A stretch of DNA of 64,000 nucleotides. Origin: Clostridia bacterium UC5.1-1C12 (GTDB taxonomy: Bacteria > Bacillota_I > Bacilli_A > Erysipelotrichales > Erysipelotrichaceae). The translations under genes were made by a program, and so were the position numbers. Below are positions 1-8,716 of this stretch, one piece after another. How positions within the stretch are numbered: position 1 is the first letter of the stretch; every line of letters begins with the position of its first letter. The notes under the pieces are model-generated. The model was given only the letters and a program-made list of their open reading frames with translations, did no database searches and was not told where the DNA came from. The stretch covers positions 682,001 through 746,000 of the forward strand of contig BBZX01000001.1 in NCBI GenBank assembly GCA_001305055.1, in the 5' to 3' direction.

Positions 1-423
1 TTCTTTCTCGATATTGATACTTACAAAGTGATACTTATAAATCATTTCAAACGCTCTGATGTACTCATACTCAATAATATATTTCCGATATGGTTCCAAT
101 CTTTTGATTGTCTCATAACAGATTTTCTCCATCATTTTCGTATCATACCATTCAACTGCATCTCTTAACATCTTGCATTGGTTTAAAATATAGTCATCCA
201 TATCATGCCGGTAATTATAAGTAAAACCTAATTTAGCCAATGTACCTAAATAAAATTCATCATTCTTAGCTGGAATATCCTTATTAAAATTAGTCGCTAC
301 CTGCCTTGAACAAACATTTTCGATCAGATCAAATAAAGTAATCCCCATTTCCTTTTGATAGATTCTGATCAATCTTCCTACTCTGATCTTATTCTTGTTA
401 CTGATAACTATTTCCTCAGCCAT
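1..423 (-). CDS. HTH/TPR-type transcriptional regulator, N-terminal part only
   Basis: An open frame runs from an ATG at 423-421 to the window edge without a stop (141 codons seen). An AAGGTGA ribosome binding site sits six bases before the ATG. Residues about 10-60 align by eye with XRE-type HTH regulators of the Rgg/PlcR kind: the stretch ENVCSRQVATNF sits where those proteins have the recognition helix (ICSRSTISRIENG-like), followed by helical, Tyr-rich sequence typical of their TPR-like sensor domain. The HTH is divergent, so DNA binding is inferred. The C-terminus is outside the window. Confidence 0.55.
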   Translation of the reverse strand, partial: MAEEIVISNKNKIRVGRLIRIYQKEMGITLFDLIENVCSRQVATNFNKDIPAKNDEFYLGTLAKLGFTYNYRHDMDDYILNQCKMLRDAVEWYDTKMMEKICYETIKRLEPYRKYIIEYEYIRAFEMIYKYHFVSINIEKE

Positions 424-564
424 TCGACATCACCTTTCTTCGGGGTTTAAATTAACCATTAAAATCAGATTTGTAAATATTAAAATTATGTAATAATTAT
501 ATCAATAATCGATACTATTCCGCTAGTATAGCTTCATATACAACGTCTTGTTGAATGATGGAGT

Positions 565-594
565 TTGCTTCCCAATGCGTTTCTGATATATAAT
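565..594 (+). promoter_or_regulatory. SigA-type promoter of the zinc-ribbon gene
   Basis: TTGCTT at 565-570 and TATAAT at 589-594, separated by 18 bases, lie just before a strong AAAGGAGG site at 601-608. Confidence 0.6.
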
Positions 595-616
595 ACAAAA
601 AAAGGAGGAATACGTC

Positions 617-819
617 GTGCAAGATGATTGGTATAATAATTTTTAAAGGAATGTGAAGGAATATCAATGAACGAGGTTTGTCCTCACTGCGGACGCAAGG
701 CATTGGTTCGGGTTGCTGATCTTGATTATGTATTTACCTGTTCAGCCTGTGGTCATACATTTGAATTTGACGGCCGTTATGCGGATGAACTTGATTATCT
801 GATTGCCAGAAAGCAATAA
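617..819 (+). CDS. small zinc-ribbon protein (frameshifted near its start)
   Basis: The intact part starts at ATG 667 and encodes 50 residues with two CxxC pairs (CPHC and CSAC) about 18 residues apart, a treble-clef or zinc-ribbon fold, followed by an acidic tail. A better start is GTG 617, eight bases after AAAGGAGG; that frame stops after nine codons at a T run (640-644). Adding one T joins both parts into a 67-residue protein, so I take 617 as the true start. The function is unknown; such proteins often bind metal or nucleic acid. It is followed by a hairpin shared with the convergent symporter gene. Confidence 0.6.
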
Positions 820-848
820 AGCAGAAGCTGTTTAGCCTCTGCTTTACT
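818..848. terminator. bidirectional hairpin terminator between convergent genes
   Basis: Arms AAAGCAGA (818-825) and TCTGCTTT (838-845) flank a 12-base loop. The T tract is short on the + side. It lies between the zinc-ribbon stop and the stop of the convergent symporter. Confidence 0.5.
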
Positions 849-866
849 TTTCATTATAGTTCTTCG

Positions 867-2207
867 TTATGCGTTATATTTATCTGTATCAAGCATATTT
901 TCGCTCTTGGCAACAATCACGCTGGTTGCTGAATCACCAACAACATTCAATGAGGTGACCAGCATCTCAATCGGTCTGTTAATTGCCAGTATTAAACTAT
1001 AAGCCAATAACGCAGGATCGTTTGTATATCCCATGGCAGTCAGGATCGTGAATAGAATTACAGCTCCGGCTCCCGGTGCTGCCGGTGTGCCCACGGATGC
1101 GATTAAAGCCAGTACAGCGATTAATGCAATATTGCCGAAAGTTACTTGATAACCGGCGCTTGCGGCAATGAAGATAGCTGCAATTACCTGCATGATGGCA
1201 GTACCGTTCATATTAACAGTCATGCCTAAAGGCAGGACAAACGATGCAATTTCTTCATTAACGCCTAATTCTTCAGTGGTCGTCTTAGTATTTAATGGCA
1301 GAGTTGCTGCACTTGATGAAGTTGAGAAACCAAACAGCGCTACTTTTGAAATCTTGCCGATAAATTTTTTAGCACTTAAACCAGTTGCCAGTCTTACGAT
1401 AATACCATAAGCCACAAACAAGAACAATAAGAGACAAATAATCGTTATCACCACATAAGTTAAAGCCGGTTTTAAGTGATCAATGCCGTAAATCGCAAAG
1501 GTTCTGGTAATCAGTACGAAGATTGCCGCCGGTCCAAATTTATTAACAACGTAGCTCAGGAATACTACGACGATGTCATTGATTTCCTGACACAGCTTTT
1601 TAAATACGGTAACCTTATCACCTAATTTAAGGATTGCCAAACCAAATACAACCGCCAGAACAACAATTGATAAGACACGTCCGTTATTTGAGAATACATC
1701 GAAGATATTATTAGGAACTGCCTGAATGAAGATCAGCAGCGGATTGCTTCCCGCCTTACCGGCAGCCGCTGTTAATTCCCCAACTTCACCTACACTGAAG
1801 CCGCCTAAATGATAAACGGCAAATCCTACCGCCCCTGCGAACAGCAGCGCGATGAATGAAGTAATCAAGAACCATTTGATAGTTTTAAATGAGATTCTGC
1901 CTAATTTCTTTGCATCTGACATATCGCAGATTGCCAGCGTGATGGAAGTAAATACCATCGGGATAATGATCAGCTGCAAAGCATTGATGAAAATCTGTCC
2001 TAAGATATAGAAAATACCAATTGCATTTGTTGCGCCTTCCGCTGTGATATCCTGAAACAGCAGATTATTAATGAATGTCCAGGTAGATGCCTGTCCGGAG
2101 CTTATTAATGATTCACGCAGGAAGATGCAGCCAGCGCCGCAAAGCAGTCCAATCGCTAATGCAATGGCCATCTTCATGGCTAATTTTGATCCTTGATTCT
2201 TTGTCAT
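867..2207 (-). CDS. dicarboxylate/amino acid:cation symporter (DAACS, SLC1 family)
   Basis: An intact 446-residue membrane protein of the GltP/DctA/SstT family, which couples Na+ or H+ entry to uptake of acidic or neutral amino acids or C4-dicarboxylates. Family landmarks are present: the serine-rich re-entrant hairpin STSSSAATLPL (about residue 315), NMNGTA in the unwound seventh helix, and VVGDSATSV near the C-terminus. The start ATG follows AGGAGGACAC. A PyrR-type attenuator lies in its leader, so expression should fall when UMP is plentiful. This points to aspartate (precursor of the pyrimidine ring) or orotate as the substrate; that is inference, because sequence alone does not settle specificity in this family. 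Confidence 0.9.
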   Translation of the reverse strand: MTKNQGSKLAMKMAIALAIGLLCGAGCIFLRESLISSGQASTWTFINNLLFQDITAEGATNAIGIFYILGQIFINALQLIIIPMVFTSITLAICDMSDAKKLGRISFKTIKWFLITSFIALLFAGAVGFAVYHLGGFSVGEVGELTAAAGKAGSNPLLIFIQAVPNNIFDVFSNNGRVLSIVVLAVVFGLAILKLGDKVTVFKKLCQEINDIVVVFLSYVVNKFGPAAIFVLITRTFAIYGIDHLKPALTYVVITIICLLLFLFVAYGIIVRLATGLSAKKFIGKISKVALFGFSTSSSAATLPLNTKTTTEELGVNEEIASFVLPLGMTVNMNGTAIMQVIAAIFIAASAGYQVTFGNIALIAVLALIASVGTPAAPGAGAVILFTILTAMGYTNDPALLAYSLILAINRPIEMLVTSLNVVGDSATSVIVAKSENMLDTDKYNA

Positions 2208-2221
2208 ATGTGTCCTCCTAT

Positions 2222-2312
2222 AAAAAAGATCCTACCATTAAAGTTAGCAGGATCTTGAGCCTCATACGAAAAAAGCAATGAATTTCAATCCCCTTCATAA
2301 CCTCTCTGGATT
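2222..2312 (-). promoter_or_regulatory. PyrR-binding attenuator leader of the DAACS symporter
   Basis: Read on the minus strand, 2312-2299 is AATCCAGAGAGGTT, followed by ATGAAGGGG. This matches the PyrR RNA-binding loop (consensus ARUCCNGNGAGGYU). It is followed by an intrinsic terminator: arms AAGATCCT (2256-2249) and AGGATCTT (2233-2226) and a run of six T, ending only a few bases before the AGGAGG site. PyrR bound to UMP would favour the terminator. The layout (loop, terminator, ribosome binding site) is that of Bacillus pyr leaders. Confidence 0.8.
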
Positions 2313-2341
2313 ATTTTAAAGGTTCTTTTTAAACCTGGTTA

Positions 2342-2371
2342 AGTATAAATCATGAAAGAGGGTGCTGTCAA
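2342..2371 (-). promoter_or_regulatory. SigA promoter of the DAACS symporter
   Basis: On the minus strand TTGACA (2371-2366) and TTATAC (2348-2343) are 17 bases apart. Transcription would start near 2335 and give a leader of about 125 bases containing the PyrR loop and terminator. Confidence 0.75.
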
Positions 2372-2492
2372 CGATTATTCACGATTTCTTTCATGTAAGC
2401 TATTACAGTTTCTAAATAACCATAAATTTATAAATAATATTCAATCAATAGATAAAGAGGGGCGAATTGCTTCACTCCTCATAGCGTGTTAC

Positions 2493-3821
2493 TTAATGAT
2501 TTTGTTGTTTTTTGTGGAAAATGCATAAGCCTGCAAATCCGGCCGCAATGATTGCAATACCGATATACGGCTGTTTCAAAATAGTCATTAATACCATGAC
2601 ATCCAGGCAGTCATGCCCAACACCCGCCGCGCCATAAGCCGCGTAGTCAAAAATCGTAAACAGGAAGGCTGATCCGACGATTAATAAGAAGCCATAAATC
2701 AAACCCGCGATAACGGCTCCGCGGCTGCCGCCTTGCGCATTGCCATAAATTCCGGCAACCCCACCGGTAAAGAACGCGCCGATAATGGATACTAATGGTA
2801 CAACGCCAAAGAGGGCAGAACTTACAACCATACCGATGATCATGCCAATAACAGCTGTAACAAAACCAATCATTAAGCTGTTTGGAGCAAAAGCGAATAA
2901 TGCCGGAACATCAAGTGCCGGTATAGCACCTGGTACAATTTTATCAGAAATACCTTTAAAGGCAGGTACCAGTTCACCTAAGAACATCCGCACGCCTTGC
3001 AGCAGAACCATGATACCGGCAGTGAAGCCAAGGGCTTTCAAAATACCATAAATAATATAATTAGTTTCACCAGCATAAGGAGCCACCGCTTCAGGGCCTG
3101 CCAGAATTACGACCAACAGATAGAATACCCCCATAACGATTGATACAGACATAGAAGTGTCTTTGAAAAATTCCAGTGATTCAGGTAATTTAATATCTTC
3201 AGCATTTTTTGATTTATCACCCAGCAAACCGCCGATATAACCAGCTGGAACAGTACCCAGGGTTGTCAGATGGGCAATCGCAAAATTATCATTGCCGGTA
3301 ACCTTACGCACCATCGGCTGTCCAATCGCCGGGAAGATAACCATCAGCATCCCCTGCAGAATGCTGCCTATCACAACAATCATCGTCTCACTGAAGCCGC
3401 CGATATACAGACTGCCTGCGACTGCCACAGATAAGATCCACATCATATGGCCGGTCAGGAAAATATATTTTAACGGACTGAAACGGGCAATCAAGACATT
3501 GACCACAAAGCCGATGCCCATAATCAAAGCACTTGTTGTGGCAATGATGGGTACTGCGCTTTGCATTGCGCCAACTACGGCTTCTGATGAAGTTGCGAAG
3601 CCCTGAAGATTGAATACGGCCGAGAATAAATCAACAAACGGCAGAATTTCCGTGACGATCAAACTTGAACCTGCGGATAAGACCAACATACCGATGGCTG
3701 TTTTTACTGAACCGGAGAATACTTCGCCGGCACTTTTCTTCTGCAGCAGCAAACCGATCAGCGCAACTAATCCCAGGATAATTGCCGGTGTCTGAAAAAT
3801 ATTGAGAATAAAATCTAACAT
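2493..3821 (-). CDS. ulaA: PTS EIIC component, ascorbate (SgaT/UlaA) family
   Basis: An intact 442-residue multi-span permease with the look of SgaT/UlaA: an N-terminal hydrophobic helix, the LTGHMMWI segment, and long loops rich in Gly and Pro. It is the last gene of an operon in the order EIIA, SIS protein, EIIB, EIIC. It would carry a sugar or sugar acid across the membrane while EIIB phosphorylates it. The genes of ascorbate breakdown (ulaD/E/F/G) are absent nearby, so the real substrate may not be ascorbate. Confidence 0.85.
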   Translation of the reverse strand: MLDFILNIFQTPAIILGLVALIGLLLQKKSAGEVFSGSVKTAIGMLVLSAGSSLIVTEILPFVDLFSAVFNLQGFATSSEAVVGAMQSAVPIIATTSALIMGIGFVVNVLIARFSPLKYIFLTGHMMWILSVAVAGSLYIGGFSETMIVVIGSILQGMLMVIFPAIGQPMVRKVTGNDNFAIAHLTTLGTVPAGYIGGLLGDKSKNAEDIKLPESLEFFKDTSMSVSIVMGVFYLLVVILAGPEAVAPYAGETNYIIYGILKALGFTAGIMVLLQGVRMFLGELVPAFKGISDKIVPGAIPALDVPALFAFAPNSLMIGFVTAVIGMIIGMVVSSALFGVVPLVSIIGAFFTGGVAGIYGNAQGGSRGAVIAGLIYGFLLIVGSAFLFTIFDYAAYGAAGVGHDCLDVMVLMTILKQPYIGIAIIAAGFAGLCIFHKKQQNH

Positions 3822-3839
3822 AAGTCAAAACCCCTTTCT

Positions 3840-4118
3840 TTAATGTTCATGACTGTCAAGATATCCTTTAAGCTTCCCCTTAACTTCTTCAACATCCATA
3901 ATGTTATTGATATACACGACATTCTCTTGATCCGCAAAATGCTTACGGAAGCTTTCCGTGGTTATGATCAAATCACAGGGCTTACCCTTTACGGTTCCCA
4001 TATCCCAATGTTCAATCTTACACTTAACGCCAAGCTGATTCATGGCAGTATCTGCTGTCATTTTCAAAATCAAACTTGAACCTACACCTAAACCACATAC
4101 GGCAATAATTTTCAACAT
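3840..4118 (-). CDS. ulaB: PTS EIIB component, SgaB/UlaB type
   Basis: A 92-residue cytosolic phosphocarrier. The N-terminal IAVCGLGVGSS has the Cys that takes phosphate from EIIA and the P-loop typical of the lactose/ascorbate EIIB fold. I chose the internal ATG at 4118 because GGGAG lies just before it; an upstream in-frame ATG at 4142 has no such site and would overlap the SIS gene. It works with the EIIC directly downstream. Confidence 0.85.
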   Translation of the reverse strand: MLKIIAVCGLGVGSSLILKMTADTAMNQLGVKCKIEHWDMGTVKGKPCDLIITTESFRKHFADQENVVYINNIMDVEEVKGKLKGYLDSHEH

Positions 4119-4132
4119 TTTCTTGCTCCCTT

Positions 4133-4865
4133 CTATAAGCAATCAATTAAATCATGATAATTCTTAATATGCTCTGCATTGATAGCATCACCCCGATCCA
4201 GATTCGAGCTGACATAGGTTGGCGGTACATAACCTTGTTCAGCACATAATTCAATGACCCGCGCCGTTATACAATCCATCACCAGCATGCCAAGTATCGT
4301 TGAAGTACCTGTGAATTTATCAGGCACGCCCGGCATGGAAAGACACGCGTCACCCAGTTCACATTTCAAATCAATGACCACATCCGCGATATCCTTCAGA
4401 TTCTTACCGGATGAATGACGGGAACTGACCTGATCAGAAAATGCTTTAGATGTTAGTGCGATAACTTTCATACCAATTTCCTTAGCAGTAAGCGCCATAT
4501 CGATGACACCGGCATTGCGTCCGGAGATGGAAACAATAATCATCGTATCATCACCACTGACATTTCCAGCTTCAAATACTCGCCCGCAAAACCCTCAACC
4601 CGCTCCTGAATCGTACTTAGCTTCGCTTTGGGAAATAACGCGAGATGCGGTATCAGCAAGGCATTCACCGGGACTAATCCGCCAGCCCGATAAAATACCT
4701 CCATGGCAAACATCTGAGAATGTCCGCAGCCAAATACATGAATCAGACGTTTTTTCATCACGGAGGCTGCGCCATAATGGGCTGCCTGTTCTATCTGTTC
4801 CCTTTCATCATAAATTGATGCTTCATCTGATCCATTACAATGTCATAGAATTCCTCATGCTTCAT
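4133..4865 (-). CDS. SIS-domain sugar isomerase-like protein (UPF0309 type), two frameshifts
   Basis: Reconstructed length is about 244 residues, usual for the family. The SIS fold is visible: HVFGCGHSQMFA (sugar-phosphate binding loop) and IIVSISGRN. The start ATG at 4865 follows a strong AGGAGG. The frame breaks after QMKHQF (TTT should be TTTT) and after RVEGFAG (GGG should be GGGG); both repairs restore family-like sequence. SIS proteins isomerise, bind or cleave phosphosugars. Lying between EIIA and EIIB, it probably acts on the phosphorylated product of this transporter, or senses it. Confidence 0.8.
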
Positions 4866-4877
4866 TTTTGTTTCCTC

Positions 4878-5321
4878 CTAGTATTTTTTCAATATTTCCG
4901 CTATTTCTGCTTTCGATCCATGATTTCTAATCAAATTGATAAATGCAGTATCCTGAAGCAGAGAAGCGAGACTCATAATCATTGCCATATGTGAATCTGC
5001 ATCAACAGCCCCAAAACCAAATGCACAATCTATCTCTTGATTCTCAAAATCATCAAATACGATTTTATGCTTGAATGTTACCAGTGACAGACAGGGTTCC
5101 CTTACCTCTGAACCTGGCTTGCCATGAAAGAAAGCAACCCCCTCAACCAGAATCATATAGGGACCATATGTCTCAATAACATCAATCATTGTCTGTACAA
5201 ATGCCGCATTCACCTTACCTTGATCGACCAGCAATTCCCCGCAAAGCCGCACTGCATCCCGCCAATCCTTTGCATCCGCATCCGTCAAAATTAAATCTTC
5301 AGTAAGCACTTCTTTTATCAT
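4878..5321 (-). CDS. PTS EIIA component (fructose/mannitol/ascorbate type)
   Basis: An intact 147-residue PTS EIIA domain of the family that includes UlaC. The phosphorylated His is probably H66 in GVAFFHGKP, where relatives have GVAMPHAR; the Pro before His is replaced by Phe, which is unusual. It is the first gene of the PTS operon and starts after AGGAGG. An operator-like palindrome lies just before the ribosome binding site. Confidence 0.85.
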   Translation of the reverse strand: MIKEVLTEDLILTDADAKDWRDAVRLCGELLVDQGKVNAAFVQTMIDVIETYGPYMILVEGVAFFHGKPGSEVREPCLSLVTFKHKIVFDDFENQEIDCAFGFGAVDADSHMAMIMSLASLLQDTAFINLIRNHGSKAEIAEILKKY

Positions 5322-5335
5322 AAGTGTCCTCCTAT

Positions 5336-5355
5336 TGGTTATGACATCATTACCA
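5336..5355 (-). promoter_or_regulatory. GntR/HutC-type operator before the PTS operon
   Basis: TGGTTATGACATCATTACCA is an imperfect palindrome (8 of 10 positions symmetric) directly before the EIIA ribosome binding site. It shares TGGTTATGAC with the palindrome in the regulator's own promoter at 6145-6162. A separate hairpin (5368-5398) without a T tract lies between it and the regulator stop. Confidence 0.6.
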
Positions 5356-5398
5356 GTTATGCTATTTTTTCTGAGATATCAATCAGACATCTCAGAAA

Positions 5399-6121
5399 TT
5401 AAGATACTAATTTAACTGTAAACTCAAACGAATCTCCCTTTGAAACAATCGTAGAATAACAGGCTATTTTATCATTGGAATAACTGGTACGCTTAACCAG
5501 CAGACCATACTGCTTCTTTGGACAGTTCAGCAGTTTGCATTCACGGGTATTTAACTCACATGCCTTAAAGGTTTCAATTGCTTTATTAAATACAATATGA
5601 TAATCCTCTTCCAAGGTTTTATATAACCCCCGCTTCGCAAAATCCAAATCAAGCAGAAATTCAAATTCCTGATATGGAAAATAGGCTTTTTCAACCATGA
5701 TTGCGACATTCTCAGCACAGCGCAGACGCTCAATATAAATTACATCATCATTTTCATTGATACCAAGATGATAGGCAATCTTTGGTTCAGCTTTGATTTT
5801 TTCCCGGGTTACGATCTTAGTGGAGGATATTTTTCCCTGCTTTTCCATTTCTTTTGAAAAACTGTAAACATTCCCTAAATTCTGCACGATACTCTTTCCG
5901 AGAATAAACGTACCCTTGCCTTGAATTTTTTCCAATTTACCCTGTCTTACCAATTCATCTATTGCTGAACGAACCGTTATTCTTGAAACATTGTACTGCT
6001 TACATAAATCTCTTTCAGAAGGAATCGGTTGTCCTTTTTTTAAAGTACCGTCATTGATCTGTTCTTCAATACTTTCAGCCAACTGGCAGTACAGAGGGAT
6101 TTTGTTATAGTTGCTGTTCAT
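5399..6121 (-). CDS. GntR-family regulator with UTRA domain (HutC subfamily)
   Basis: An intact 240-residue protein. Residues 1-75 form the winged HTH with the hallmark PSERDLCKQYNVSRITVR; residues about 90-240 form the UTRA effector domain found in regulators that bind phosphosugars. It lies just upstream of the PTS operon in the same direction. Palindromes in its own promoter and before EIIA suggest it represses itself and the operon until a sugar phosphate binds. Confidence 0.9.
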   Translation of the reverse strand: MNSNYNKIPLYCQLAESIEEQINDGTLKKGQPIPSERDLCKQYNVSRITVRSAIDELVRQGKLEKIQGKGTFILGKSIVQNLGNVYSFSKEMEKQGKISSTKIVTREKIKAEPKIAYHLGINENDDVIYIERLRCAENVAIMVEKAYFPYQEFEFLLDLDFAKRGLYKTLEEDYHIVFNKAIETFKACELNTRECKLLNCPKKQYGLLVKRTSYSNDKIACYSTIVSKGDSFEFTVKLVS

Positions 6122-6139
6122 GACTTTCCTCCTAAATTC

Positions 6140-6168
6140 AGTTTAACTGGTTATGACCAGTTTGTCAA
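6140..6168 (-). promoter_or_regulatory. promoter of the GntR gene with an operator filling its spacer
   Basis: On the minus strand TTGACA (6168-6163) and TAAACT (6145-6140) are 17 bases apart. The spacer is the palindrome ACTGGTCATAACCAGT, close to known HutC-type sites (ACTGGT-ACCAGT arms). A bound repressor would cover the promoter fully, indicating autoregulation. Confidence 0.75.
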
Positions 6169-6269
6169 CAACTTTTTTGTAAACGATTCCATTTTATTCA
6201 TGAACATTGATTCTCACTCCTTACGCATTGCCGATAAACCTGTAAGAAAAAAGAGAGCCATTGACTCTC

Positions 6270-7274
6270 TTATGCGTTTTGAAGTGTTTGAAGGATTGCA
6301 TCTGTAAATTCACTCGTTGACGCGCTGCCGCCAAGATCCTGAGTTAAAACTTCCCCCTGAATCAATACGCGGTTAATAGCTGCGCGAACCTTTTCACCCT
6401 CATCATGATAGCCCAGATAATCCAACATCATGCAGGCGGATAATAAGAGTGCGGTCGGATTGGCCAGATTCTTACCGGCAATGTCGGGTGCTGATCCATG
6501 AACAGCTTCAAACATCGCGTATTCATTACCTAAATTTGCACTTGGCAAGAGTCCCAGACCGCCGATTAAACCGCTGGCTAAATCTGAAGTGATATCCCCA
6601 TAGAGATTAGGCATAACCAAAACATCAAACTTCTCAGGGTGCATGACCATCTGCATGCAGACATTGTCGACGATGTAGCTGTTTGCCTCTAAATCAGGAT
6701 ATTCTTCTTTGATTTCATTAAACACCTTTAGAAACAAACCGTCGCTGAGTTTTAAAATATTTGCCTTATGCACACAGCTGACGCGCCGGCGGTGATGCTC
6801 TCTGGCATAATCAAAAGCAGCGCGGATAATTCGCTCACTGCAGCGGCGAGTAATAATTTTAGTTGCATGAACGGTATTTTCATCGATTTGCTTTTCAACT
6901 CCGACATATAAGTCTTCCGTATTCTCTCTGAAAATAACCATGTCTACGTCAGCGAATGGCGTCTTAACATTAGGCAGGCTTTTAGCCGGACGGATATTGG
7001 CATAAAGATCATATTTCTCACGCAGCTGCACATTACAGCTTCGAAATCCCTTGCCGATCGGGGTTGTTATCGGTGCCTTTAAAATTACCTTGTTGCGTTC
7101 AATTGACGCAAAAGCTGCTGCCGGTATCAACGCGCCATGACGCTCATATTCTTCAGCGCCAACCTCATAAGGTTCAAACTCAAGCGGCAGCTTCAAAGAG
7201 TCAACGATCCTTACCACCTGAGTGCAGATTTCCGGACCGATACCGTCGCCTTTAAACAATGTTACTTTTTTCAT
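6270..7274 (-). CDS. icd: isocitrate dehydrogenase, NAD-type
   Basis: A 334-residue member of the isocitrate/isopropylmalate dehydrogenase family: GDGIGPEI near the N-terminus, GFRSCNVQLREKYDLYAN with the substrate Ser and Arg residues, metal Asp residues in NLYGDITSDLA, and HGSAPDIAGKN of the cofactor site. The length and the cofactor loop fit NAD-dependent enzymes. Start ATG 7274 follows GAGGAG; the citrate synthase stop ends one base before it, so the two are cotranscribed. With aconitase across the divergent promoter it completes the route to 2-oxoglutarate for glutamate synthesis. Confidence 0.88.
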   Translation of the reverse strand: MKKVTLFKGDGIGPEICTQVVRIVDSLKLPLEFEPYEVGAEEYERHGALIPAAAFASIERNKVILKAPITTPIGKGFRSCNVQLREKYDLYANIRPAKSLPNVKTPFADVDMVIFRENTEDLYVGVEKQIDENTVHATKIITRRCSERIIRAAFDYAREHHRRRVSCVHKANILKLSDGLFLKVFNEIKEEYPDLEANSYIVDNVCMQMVMHPEKFDVLVMPNLYGDITSDLASGLIGGLGLLPSANLGNEYAMFEAVHGSAPDIAGKNLANPTALLLSACMMLDYLGYHDEGEKVRAAINRVLIQGEVLTQDLGGSASTSEFTDAILQTLQNA

Positions 7275-7275
7275 T

Positions 7276-8605
7276 CTATCGCTCCTCAATTTTAACAAAT
7301 TTTTTGTATCCCCAACATATTTAGTTGCCGGACGGACAATCTTATCACAATAACATTTATCCTCAATGTTATGTGCCAGCCAGCCGACGATCCGAGCCGT
7401 TACAAACAGCAGACTGACAAGCTCCTGCGAATATTCAGCATGCTGTAGACAAAACCGCTGTAAAAATCAATATTACTGGAAACACTCTTGCCCTTGCGCT
7501 CTTTAATACACTGTTTCGCAATTTCTTCAAACCGCTTATAGAAATCAAACTGTTCCGTCATCTGTTTTTCTTCGGCAAGCATATAAGCCTTTTCTTTCAA
7601 AATTTCAGAACGCGGATCACTCAGTGTATAAACAGCATGACCGATACCATAGATCAAGCCGCTGTGATCAAAGAAATCTTTATCCAGCAACCGCTCGACA
7701 ATAACTCTGATTGAGGCATCATCAGCCTGATAGCCAATCTCATCTATGACCGCGCTCATCATCTGACAGACTGCCAAACTGGCACCGCCGTGACGCGGCC
7801 CCTTTAATGAACCAATGCTGCCGCTGATTGCTGAATAGATATCTGTGCCGGTTGATGAAATGACGACATTGGTAAAGGTTGAGTTATTGCCGCCGCCGTG
7901 ATCGGTATGCAGGATCAGCATGCAGTCAAGCACCCGCACTTCGGTATCTGTATACTGCATATCACTGCGGATCAGCCGCAGAATGCTTTCTGAAATCGTA
8001 CAATGCGGATCAATTTGATGGATGATCAGACTTTCATCATCAAATTATGACGTTTAGCCTGATAGGAATAAGAAATGATCGCCGGCATTTTGGCAATAAT
8101 ATTTAAGCCTGAAACAGCGTATTCATCGCTGTTGTATCATCACTGTTTTCATCATAACCATACAGCATTAAAATCGCCTGCTGAACCTTATTCATCAGAT
8201 TCTTGCCCGGCATCCGTAAGATATTTAGTTCTAAAAAGTCCTTGGGTAATGCGTAATGACTTTGCAGATAGCTCATGAAAAGCGCTAATTCTGAAGCATT
8301 AGGCAGTTTTCCGAAAAGAATGAGAAAAGCGACTTCTTCAAAAGCATGATGCTCACTGAAATCCAAGCCGTCAATCAGATCCTTAATCTCATAACCACGG
8401 TAATATAAACGGCCGATATCATCGACCTTTTCACCATTAACCCGTTTATAACCCACAACATCAGCGATCTTCGTCAATCCAACCAGCACTCCGGTGCTAT
8501 CCTCATTGCGCAGCCCTTTTTTACTTCATAAATTTTGTATAAACCATTTTCAATAGCATTGTCATTGACTGACTGTTTAAATATTTCTGCTAATTCACGA
8601 TTCAT
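7276..8605 (-). CDS. citZ: citrate synthase, five frameshifts
   Basis: Five single-base losses break the frame: an A run near 8518, TT near 8105, TTT near 8044, CC near 7442 and an A run near 7303. Repaired, it gives about 443 residues from ATG 8605 to TAG 7276, ending KFVKIEER as related citrate synthases do. Catalytic landmarks are HTDHGGGNNSTF, GPRHGGA and GIGHAVYTLSDPR. It condenses acetyl-CoA with oxaloacetate. One base separates it from icd. With so many repairs needed in a gene whose partners are intact, sequencing error is likelier than decay. Confidence 0.88.
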
Positions 8606-8640
8606 TTCCACACCACTTTCTTAGTTTTCACATTTGTTTC

Positions 8641-8687
8641 ATTATATTACATTTATAGTTTCAATTCAATACCAATCATGCTATAAT
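8641..8687. promoter_or_regulatory. back-to-back divergent promoters for citZ-icd and aconitase
   Basis: Minus strand: TTGAAT (8669-8664), 17 bases, TATAAT (8646-8641), for citZ. Plus strand: an extended -10, TGCTATAAT (TATAAT at 8682-8687), with a weak -35 TTTCAA at 8659-8664, for aconitase. The two -35 elements overlap, so the polymerases should compete and one regulator could control both sides. Confidence 0.65.
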
Positions 8688-8716
8688 GAGTTCTGAAAAA
8701 GAGGAGAAATGAGAAG

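Noticed and set aside
515..703. 62-residue minus-strand open frame
   Set aside because: No ribosome binding site, opposite to the zinc-ribbon gene and its promoter; composition is not protein-like.
5368..5398. Terminator between the GntR gene and EIIA
   Set aside because: The hairpin TTTCTGAGAT/ATCTCAGAAA has no T tract on either strand; it may be an operator or processing site.
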